Below are positions 1-10,600 of a stretch of DNA of 31,325 bases, one piece after another. The translations under genes and the position numbers were made by a program. This stretch comes from Saccoglossus kowalevskii. Taxonomy: Eukaryota > Hemichordata > Enteropneusta > Harrimaniidae. Positions within the stretch are counted from its first letter, which is position 1, and each line of letters starts with the position of its first letter. The notes under the pieces are model-generated. The model made no database searches and had not been told where the DNA came from. It was given only the letters and a program-made list of their open reading frames with translations. The DNA lies in NCBI RefSeq assembly GCF_000003605.2, contig NW_003155754.1, forward strand, positions 3,588 through 34,912, written 5' to 3'.

Positions 1-280
1 AGATACTATAGATTATGATTGTCAACAAGGTTTGTATTTTAAATCACTGGTTTCTATGGTGATTTATGTAACTATAATTGTCATTGTAAAAACAATGCAT
101 CATGTGATAAGAACACTAGTGTTTGTCCAAATGAAAATTGTGCAACAGAATGAATTCATCTAGATACTGTAGATTCTGAATGTCAACGTATTTCAAATGT
201 ATGTATTTCAAATCACTGGTTTCCATGGTGAGTTGTGTAACTATAACTATCATTGTAACAATACAGCATGTGTGCGGCTC
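1..280 (+). pseudogene. Two decayed EGF-like repeat units in tandem
   Basis: Frame 49-153 reads a Cys-rich EGF/laminin-EGF-like segment. It starts GFYGDLCNYNCHCKNNASCD, then continues with Cys codons at 124 and 139 before a TGA at 151-153. The CxxxCxCxxxxxC spacing is that of MEGF/Tie-type EGF repeats. A second, related copy follows: the DNA at about 1-110 and about 171-280 aligns as a tandem duplication of roughly 170 bp. In copy 2 (218-286) one Cys codon has become Tyr (NYNYHC) and the frame ends in TAA at 284-286. The text between the copies (DTVDSECQ, near 162-185) is in frame with copy 1 across the stop. With stops and frameshifts these look like dead exons. They may be relics of an EGF array of this receptor family or the end of an upstream paralogue. 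Confidence 0.6.
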
Positions 281-281
281 A

Positions 282-289
282 TATAAATA
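282..289 (+). promoter_or_regulatory. TATA-box-like sequence TATAAATA
   Basis: A TATAAATA octamer lies about 1.1 kb upstream of the first recognised receptor exon, inside the end of the decayed second EGF unit. It could be a core promoter for the receptor, but no convincing initiator or signal-peptide exon was found between 300 and 1399. In such AT-rich DNA a chance match is quite likely. Confidence 0.2.
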
Positions 290-300
290 GACCGTATAGT

Positions 301-1399
301 GGCGGGTAGGTTATACCAATAAGTGATGAATACTTAGTTGAAACTAGCTATACGGTTTGACTTGTCACTGAGAACTGAGAATTTATTCACAAATAAAACT
401 TGTTTATATAACGTATCGGTAAATATTAGTAAATTATTAGTAAATGGCCAGCTGTAAGGATTACAGTGTGTGGCCGGCTGTAAGGATTTAAATTATCTGA
501 GCTGGGATTATTTTTAATTCTGACGTGAACATCGATAAACTAAGCCATGCTAGATAAACAATGTAAAATGAAAGAATGAATTCCTGACAGCATGCGGTTA
601 GAACACGGGTATTTTTTAAAATGAAGATGAATTATATCGATTGTGCTTATGTGGCTATATTTGACTAGTGTCTACTCCAGTCATGTGATATATATCAGAA
701 CATTGGGCTGTACATGTTATAGTGTATATAGTCATAGAAGTTAACTTTATTCCACATTGTAGGCGCATCGTCATATACACAGGACACAGGGCATTTATTT
801 AATGTATATTGTCACAGGGTCACGCTAAATGTTAATCTGAAATAATAATTAATTACTGTAACACAAGGATAAATTAAACTGATCGGCACTAGTGTTTGAT
901 ATAATTATATACATATATAATTAAAAACAATGCACACTGGTCCATAGTGTATTAGGTACACACAATATATGTTTGTACGGTTTTCTCCAGCCTCTGCAAC
1001 GATTCAGCACTAAACGCAAACCTTTCCACATAATTACCCAATTGGTAAGAGGAATGGGGGTAACGAAATTACGTACTGTAGATATCACAGCAAAGTCGCT
1101 AACGATCCTGCGGCAAAAAGAAATAAAAATATTCTCTACTCGTCACGTGTATCTGAGACATGCATTGACTTAGATGTTCCCAGTGCTTGTCATGTCTGTA
1201 AGATATAATCCTGTGTGCATATCGTAATTATATTTCCTGTGTGTACATGTATATGCTTGGTTGTTTGATACGCTTTTTGCGAATACTGTGTTTGTACGGC
1301 ACACATTACTTCATAAGTCAAACTCTACAAAGCAAATATTTGATAATATAGCAATAATATGATTTCTAATCTTGAGTTGTTTTTTTCTATTATTTTAAG
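301..1399. other. Stretch without a recognised gene, upstream of the receptor
   Basis: AT-rich sequence with no convincing exon. The open frame at 973-1173 has no signal peptide, no recognisable domain and no splice context that fits the phase-1 exon starting at 1400. A first exon with the signal peptide must lie here unrecognised or outside the window. Confidence 0.5.
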
Positions 1400-1684
1400 A
1401 TGGTCGCCCTAAATATAAAAGCTTCTTTTATCACAAAGTCAACTCTGGAGCAGACACTTATATCATCTGTGGAATCATTGGGAATCCCGTAGTAGCAGAT
1501 AATGAAATGAAATTATGGAAATCGGGTACAACTGACTTCCTGTCTCCTACTACCTACGATGATAGTGAAAGATATACTGCTATTGGAAATTTTACTGGCG
1601 TTGTTGTTCAAAATGGTGATGCATTTTTCTGTGGTGCACCAGATATTGGATATACCGGATTCTCAGTTGTTTTACAACTATATG
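1400..1684 (+). CDS. Receptor exon: Ig-like domain
   Basis: A symmetrical phase 1-1 exon of 95 codons, typical of a shuffled extracellular module. It contains Cys in YIICG and the partner Cys in FFCGAP, with a Trp (KLWKSG) between them, as expected for an Ig-like beta-sandwich. It ends with GYTGFSVVLQLYG. One N-glycosylation sequon (NFT) is visible. The acceptor is TTTTAAG before 1400 and the donor is GTAAGT after 1684. The similarity to Ig domains of Tie-like invertebrate receptors is by pattern only. Confidence 0.7.
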
Positions 1685-4600
1685 GTAAGTTTAGATTTAT
1701 TATATCTCTTAAATATACATAATGAGGTAGTCACTATAATATGATAGTTTAATCATTTTACAATGCAACATTAGTGATGTTTTTCTGTTATATATTATGT
1801 TAATGATCTGTAAAAATTATATACAACGTCTGTATATGTGATCGTCATGCTAGCACCAAACACCAATGAAGAATATGTGCGAAGCATACATATGATATGA
1901 TTTTGTCAAGCATTCACATTTATTTTTCCCTAATATTTTAACTGGGGAAAATACAGCATCACAAGTATTATAGAGTAAATTGGAAAATATTATAATCACA
2001 TGAACATGCCAAGGTTTTGTGTTTTGTTTCTGAAAATCAATTATATATTATTTATTTGATTTCATTATGAATTTATTTGAGAATTTGGTTTGAAGAATAT
2101 ATATTTTTGTGTTGATGATTCAGGTCATGTTTGTCGACCAAAAACTGTATTAAATGAATCACTTCAACCTGAAGGTAATTTACACATCAACCACGCCTAT
2201 TACTTTATCAGATCGACCAAGATTTCAGACTGGTAACAAGCCTCAAGTATCAGATATTCAATCTGACCAGCTTACTGTGACCTGGAACAAATGGACTACT
2301 GATGATATTGGAGATGGTCCAGTTGAATCTTATAAAGTATACTACAGAGAGAGTGGTGAGAGTGACTGGATATCAGGTAAAGTTATACCAGTCAGTGATA
2401 CAAGTCAGATGAGTTATACATCAACCATCACAGGATTACAATGGTCTACTGCATATGAAATTACAGTGACTGTTAAAAGACCAGGCCCACTTGGTGAAGG
2501 AAGTAAAGACACAGCTATAACAGAAACTACATTGTGTGAAAGTATGTGTAATTTTACTCATAATTTAATTTTATGCTAGCTCAGTTTGTGTCATTCTTGT
2601 TGAAACTCATTTTAAACTTATTGAATGTCCATACCGTTATTCACACAAGTTCTGATTTATCAAAATGTATTAAAATTGAATGTGAAGATGAAACGACTTG
2701 CAGCACTGGCAGTTGTAATCTCATGGTGTGTTTGTGAAGTATATATTGTTTGGGCAGTGTAATTTTAGGTTATAACCGGCATGATCATGGTCGGACCTCA
2801 CAAATAGCACATTTAGAGATAATAACCACATTTGAGACTATCCTCTCCCACTAATAAATATGCTAATATAAATTTAAATGACGTATGCAAATACTGTGAA
2901 AAATATTGCATAATCAATTTGCTATAACTTGTGATGTCATAGCGACATGATTATAATAGACATTATTTTACAGTTGTCACCTTAACGCAATTAGTTACAG
3001 CGTGCCGTAATTTGCGATATTTTACGGGGTATTTTCATCATACCATATTAGGAAATGCGAATTCCACATATGGATATGATTAAGCGTTCTCTAAATACAA
3101 ACTTGGCTGCCACCAGGATTTGATAGAACTCCACACAAAGAAGTTCGCTGTTTCTGTTCTAAACTTTTTGGATTTCGGCATTCCCGTGATTTATCCTTGG
3201 AAGGAAAAGGTGTATAATAATAAGGTTATTTCGAGGAAATCTCAAAGTTTGCACTCAGATGGTAGGCTATCACATCGAGCACTGCTGCGCGTCGGTCGCT
3301 ACTGTCTTCTTGCATACTTTGAGTTGTCCTCGTAATAACCTCATAGTATCTATGGCTATCCTTTTATTGATCGATTGCACTCTGTGTATTATAATTTGAT
3401 GTATTTTACATGTCAGTTTAATTGTATTACAGTCCCACACAAACCAGTAATTATGAGTGTTTCATCACCTGAGTTGAAACAACTCGAAGTTCATGTGCAG
3501 GTAACCACCCATTGAACTACTTTATATCACATTACGCTATCGTAAGATTTAGAAATTTACATTATTGTTTTTTTTTTTTTGGCCTACGTATTTATGCGAA
3601 TTTGATTTTAGAAATATGTGCAAATTTGGTTAGTAACAGTCAAGAACATGTGGTTTCCTCTAATTAACATTTCATAAATGTATATTGCGATTTACATGCA
3701 ACTTGTCACAACATATAACTTGTTGCATACACATGATCCAATTATGGCAATTATGTAATGATTAATGATAGTGTTGACAGCTTCAAATGCGTCTTTGTTT
3801 CAATGTGGCAGATTCCTGGTCGTAGTGATATAAAGTGTAAAAAGTATGGTGTGGATGGTTACATTGATTACATAGAAGTGAAGTATAGAAAGACAGGTGC
3901 AGAGGGTGAATATGAGTCAAAAATTGAAGTTTACCACGAGAGTGTGAGTGGTCCAGAAGTAATCACTATTAATGATGTCTCATTATTACCGTACACCGAA
4001 TATGAAGTCATTGCCTCACTTAGAAATGCTGATTCTACAAGTCCACAGAGTAATTCAGTGACTGTTATATCACATGAGGATGGTAAGTTGAATTATCACT
4101 CACAACTAGAATACATGTAGGTACAGAATATCAGTACAGTACCAGAATGTAATTATTGATGAAGACAATAAATAGAATACCATTTTATATTATACGTCTG
4201 GCAGTGAAACAATAAAATTCATCCATGAACGCTACATGTTTCAATGCGCTATCTATATTTCATATACACTTGTATTAAAATCTCTGTATCAAAATCAGAT
4301 AAAATAATTCAACACCGGTAATCAGTGGCGTCTGGTTGTGTTTCTTTCATACTCAAATCCTACAATGGTCAAGCTTGGTATTTTATGTGTTGACCATGGC
4401 TGACCATGGCTACAGTTTATGATGAATACAGTAATGAATTGAATACTAAGACAATAGATACAAGTATGTTATGTATCTTAACTATTTACATTACATAGTA
4501 AATGTGTGTTTATTTGTTGCAAATATTATATACAAATCAATATCATATGTTATAGTTCCCCATGAACCTGCCAGCATTGATGTACAAAGCACGACTGAAA

Positions 4601-7600
4601 ACAACATCAGATTCACATGGACAGATCCTACCATATTGAGTGGTAATATTTTACAATATAGAGTAAGTAATTAATGTCCATTTGTCCACACGTTTTTATA
4701 GATTTACCTAATTACTGCAAATGCTTGATTCTTGTCAGCTACACCAAGAGTCATTTATCATTCAGCAGGATGAAGCCCAATAATTGGTTTTATACATGTA
4801 TTTATACTGCTATATGTTTCTGCAGAGAGACTGGGAGATTCAAATCATTACTACTCAAATTTGAGATGACAAAACAATAACTCGAACTGTAAACTATAAA
4901 AGTTTAATTGTCACCCTTGTGTAACATTTATTAAGCTTGGATTTATGTTAGTTACAATTAATAACTCTTGAACAATTTAATTTTATATTTTTATTTTTGT
5001 ATTGACATTATATTTTAGCTCCACTGTCAACTGAGTAATTATCCGTCGATCTCATCCATGTCAATTGTTTCCTTTTTCTTATTCTTCTTGAAACTGCAAG
5101 TCTGATTGCTTTGATATTATACATATATTCATGTATTCATCTCGTGATAATATCTTCAGTTCTTTAATTAAAACATGTGTTGTTAACAGCGGAGCTATCT
5201 CAGCCGATAGACTGCTTGTTTTTAATATTTATTTAATTAATGTTATAATAGATAACATATAAATCAGCTGACTGTGTATCCAACTACCGTGGTAGAATCT
5301 AAGGATATACTCGTTGACGGCAGCATTCATACACACACTTTAGAAGAATTACCACCAGGAACACAGTTTGAAATATCACTTGTGCAAGTACATCAAAGGG
5401 ATTTGGTAAACCTAAATCCATTATCTCTGGAACTAAACATTGGTAAGTTTATATTACGTTATATGATCATAATAATGAGAATGACAACTGAAAACACATG
5501 AACTAAATTATTTTATTCACAAAATACATGCATGATGGTTCCGATGAAAGTATCAGGCAAATACTATTTCTGCTCATCATAGAATATCAACCTCAGCAGT
5601 GCAGTTATTATTTTATTACCAGAGTGAAATATTGCAAATTATTCATGCAAACTAAATAGAATAATGGTCGCAGATATGAGGTATAACTGATAGGAGTCGT
5701 TTTATGATTTATATAATTTGACAAGTCAGATTACCAGTAATTAAACTATATGTAAGTCTGTAACATTCAAACAAGAATACATGAATTGGCCATGATCATG
5801 TTGCAATCTCTGTTAGAATCACTAATTATCAAGTCAGTTGGAAATAACTGTAAATGTAGGATAATATTATGAATACAATAATGACATTCATAATAATTTC
5901 AGGTATCGATGTTTCTGATATTCTGGAGGAGCCTCATATGACAAAAACCACTGCTACTATTTATTTGAGAAAACCGAAGTCAAACACAGACCTAAAGACT
6001 GATACACCACTTGTGTAAGTTACATACATATTTTAATATGATTGACGCATCATTGCGATTACATATAGCACTTCAAGAGGAAGATAAGATGTTATACATG
6101 AACATTAGACAAATGAAAATAGGCATCTTTCGCGATCAGTGATATTCGTCAAACATTTGTTTACATTTATTCACATTTCTATATACATTTTGCGATTTCA
6201 GTTATACAGTCAGTTATATTGTCACAACATTTACCAATTCACGCATATTTGCAAACCACCCTAAATCACTGTTTACCATGCCCGTAAGAGAGAAGGTATA
6301 ATGATTAGTGTGTCTGTATACTGTCATCTTCTTAGTCGTCTTTAACAATTTCCTGGGTCAGGGATAAATGGATTTTTTGTATAATCTTGCTATTGTTGCA
6401 TCAGTTAAATACATGTTCTGCTTATATGTAATAATGTGTTGCGACTTGTATACACTTATATTTTACGAGTTTTATATCATTCTTATTCATTTTTTCTGAA
6501 ACCATTAATCACAGTTTACACATACTGTGACATTGATTTTTGTATATTCTGCACTATTAATTTTTGGGCTTATTGTTTTCCCTATATTTTGGGCAATAAT
6601 TATTTTTGTTATACATTGTCTATTCCCTTATTTTGCTCATGGTAAAAACACAACTTATTCATAGATGTTTTTTTTTATTTAAAATATCTGTACCTTATGC
6701 TATATATTTCGATGCATTATATCAGTACAAAAATCCTCTGCAAATTCTCGTTTCTTATGCGGATGCCATTGCTAACTATTTTTGTGCTCTGTGTTTTTGC
6801 ATTGATGGGATTTGTTTGCAGGAATTCAACGTATCGTATCAAGTTTGAATGAGACTAACAACAAATCAGTCAGCAATGGCCGCTACTAAATAAAAGTTAA
6901 ATCTTGAGGCCAAACTTGTTATCAAGTAGTAATGCAGTTATAGGTAAATACGGACATTTAAGCTGGAGATTTGATTGAGCGGCATTTTCGGGATAGTAAG
7001 AATTGGAAGAACAAGCACGACAGATTACTTAGGACCTATAGTGGGTGGCATTACTGTTGTGTTGCGCAGTGTAGTGTAGTAGAAAATTGTCAAAACAAGA
7101 ACTACTCCAAAAATGTGCTAACTTGGAGCATTTGCATAATGTTCTCAAAGTACAATATAGAAATGTGATTGGTTTAAATCAAAGTGGAAGATTCCATTTC
7201 CATATTAACGAGTAATTAGTATTTTTATGGGATCAAAAGTTATAAAAAGAAGCGGCAAGACCAACACCTAACTTGTAACATTAAATCAATAAACAAGATG
7301 CAATGTGACACACTGTTATACAACATAGGTAAACAGTAGAAATCTGAACCATACATGTAAATTGTCACAGTGCGAGACATTATTGCTATATTATATGTAT
7401 ATGAGCAAGTTAATCGATTTTTTTATTTGTTAAGGGAATAACACGTTAGGTGGATCCTTGCTTTCTTATATCATTCTACTATTAAGCCTCATTGACTGAA
7501 TGCCAACACGAGGACTTATATATTGAATCTTATCCGCGTTACACCATTTTATTCGACATTTTATGGAATTCCACTTTTAACATGTTATCAGCTATTTTTC

Positions 7601-10600
7601 AAGCATTCAGATTTTATTCAACATCAACATTTTTTTAACATCACACATAATGAATACTGATGCACCATTGATTCAAAATGACCGACTGGTGGTCGTGTTT
7701 ATTTTCATGTAACATTAACCAGTTTCCAGATATACCTGGGCCGATTTGGTTTAAAGTAGTTACAACGACAAGACATAATGATATATAGAGTACATGTGCA
7801 TTTTGAGTTGTTGATCATTTCAAATGACGTTTAGCCAACTAGAGGACATTTCCTAACATTTATCAGACACAACTGGTCAGAAACAAAGTTGGTATTGTCT
7901 TCTCTCATGTTTTGGATAAAAATAGCGAATTGGTTGTTTTAGTTTCCCCGTGCTTCCTACATTTGTATTTACCATTTATCAGACAAAACTGGTCATATGC
8001 AAAGTTCGTATTGTCTTCTCTCATGTTTTGAATCAGAATCGCGAACAGGTTGTTTTAGTTCCCTTGTGCTCTGTACCTCTGTCACAGTTACATTTCCGTC
8101 CATTTTGTTTAAGTTTGGTATAGAGCCGAAATTTAAATTGTGTTAATATTTATATTTAGTTGTGGGGTTAAATTAAAGTTATCTAATGACCGCCAGCCAT
8201 TTTTTGTCAAAAATCTCAAATCACGAAATATTTACATATTATCAACCATTTTTCAATAATGCCTTTGTGAATCTCATTGAAACTAAGTTTGTACTTTCCC
8301 AAATTTTCGTTTGTTACAAAGTATTAATATAAGCACATACAATTTTAGACTATGTCCTTGAAATTAACTTATTTATATAATGACACTTTATATTTGGAGT
8401 ACATAAATTTTGACTCAAAATCGTTACCATAGTGTTAATTGCCTTGAGCATAATTCTTTTTTTAATTTCGTAATTTTTCAGGAGGTATATTGTTGTTGTT
8501 GAAGAGAAAAGGCAAAAGAGAAAGCGGGATTTAGAAGAGAATCAGTATATCACAGCATCGTTTCCACTGAATGAAATCCCTGATCAACTTATACTGGGTG
8601 ATGGTATGGAATATAATGGTTATGACAATAAACCATTAACACCTGAACAACAATATGTCATATATGATGGGTTTGCAGTGTATACTACAGGGGTAAGATA
8701 GTTAGTATATTGTTGCGTCATTTCCATTACATAAAATCCCGGGTAACCTTTAATAGGGGAAGGTTTAGAGAGCAATGGTTATATTAACTCATGAATAACA
8801 TTTCCTCTGACATACAAAACAGCTACTCGTAATTCATCAACGAATTACCCAAAATCAAATCAGTTTTGTTATCACGCAATATGTGCTGTTTGCATTTTAG
8901 TGTTTCTTGTGATTATGTAAATATACCAACTAATCTTCCGCTGTTCATAAATAATATACATATTTGTTGTATTTTCGCTATTTATGCTGGGGTTCGATCA
9001 TTCATCTCCCAGTCACATTTCTATTTATTTGCGATACAGGTAGAAGAGTTGATGCTGCATGATAGTCAGCTGACTTCGTTTACAGGTATATTTCATTGCT
9101 CAGAAAAAGTATGTAATGCGAGCTGACATAACTGGAGGTGATATCGATTCTATTTTAGTAAATGTTGTTGGTAGATGACTGTATTACGTTACTAACAATG
9201 CAGGTCAGATTGCGACATCCTGAATTATATTTAATGTATTCACAATTTACTTTTTGTAGCTGCTGGGAACATGCATAGAATTACAGATGAAGATAATAAA
9301 TTACCCATGTTAATTGGAAGTTTTGCTGTTGGTGTCGCTGTTGGTGTAGTTGTGACAATTGTCATTGTGGTATTGTTATTATATGTAATACGTCGTTCGA
9401 AATCCCATAATAAATACAAAGAAAGGTAATCAAATTTCACTTCATTCAACTATATACATGTGATCATTCATTAAACAAAAACTTGATTGTGACACAACAA
9501 GATGAACAAAATAGGTAATACTTATTACGATGGATTTTCTGTACTATAGTATATTAATATAATATATATATGCTTGTTTTGTTTGTATGCTGTTTAGAGA
9601 CGAGAGTCGCGATGACAGTGCTCATGCTAGGAACGAGTCAAACGAAATGAGAGGTACAATATTTTTTTCATCACATGCAAACAATGATCTTATATTAAAC
9701 TAATAAAAGGACGAATAAATTGATGTGCAACATTTGGTTGGTGTAATGTAATTACAGATTACGGGGAGATCCAAAAAAAAGAGAATGACCACTATCAAGA
9801 CCTAGGAGACGTCCAAGAAAACAATTACGAAGAGTTGAAAATGAATGAGTACCGGTAAGTACACTGAAATCTATGGTTTGCAATAAATTTGTCACATTAA
9901 TACATTGCAGTTCGGTGCAGATCACATCCTCAGTAAACTGATGTAGATTCCATCCTCATTCAGAAATAAATTGTAATCATACTATAAGTGATTATGTGAA
10001 AAAATATACCAAGGTTGAAATAACAACATATGAGATGATGTAAACAATATACGAGACAACTGACAAGTAAAGTTCATTGTCAAATGAGAATAGCCCTTGT
10101 GGTATTCCAAATTGCGTCATGTATAAAATATTTTATATCATTTAATTTCTGATATCTCTATTATTTTTTATAGCAATGTCGCAAAATATTCAACGCAAAC
10201 ACGAAAACAAAACACTAAGCCGATTGAAATCAGAGGTAAAAAAATAAATCATTATTATACATAAATTACAATGACTCAATTATATGCGAATTGAATTTTC
10301 ATACAATAAATGTCAATTTATGTATTTAATATTTTTGCTAGTAGTTGAATATTTTAATATGCTTATTTGCATCGCAGTAAACAAGAGACCAATTACTTAA
10401 TACTGAACAGTATGTATGCATAATTTGAATACTAAAATACAATTTAATATAATTATATATATATGGGCAATATTGTGCATATCAATGTAATTCGCACCTC
10501 AAATCAATATTCCTACCACAGTTATCTTTTTTGAATTTACACTGTTTCAACTTAATTCGGTGTCTGTGACTATATAATATTAGTTTGTATATAAACATGA

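Noticed and set aside
1169-1192. Short ATG frame ending at a GTAAGA donor, considered as the receptor's first exon
   Set aside because: Eight codons only, ending in phase 0, while the exon at 1400 needs phase 1. No signal peptide.
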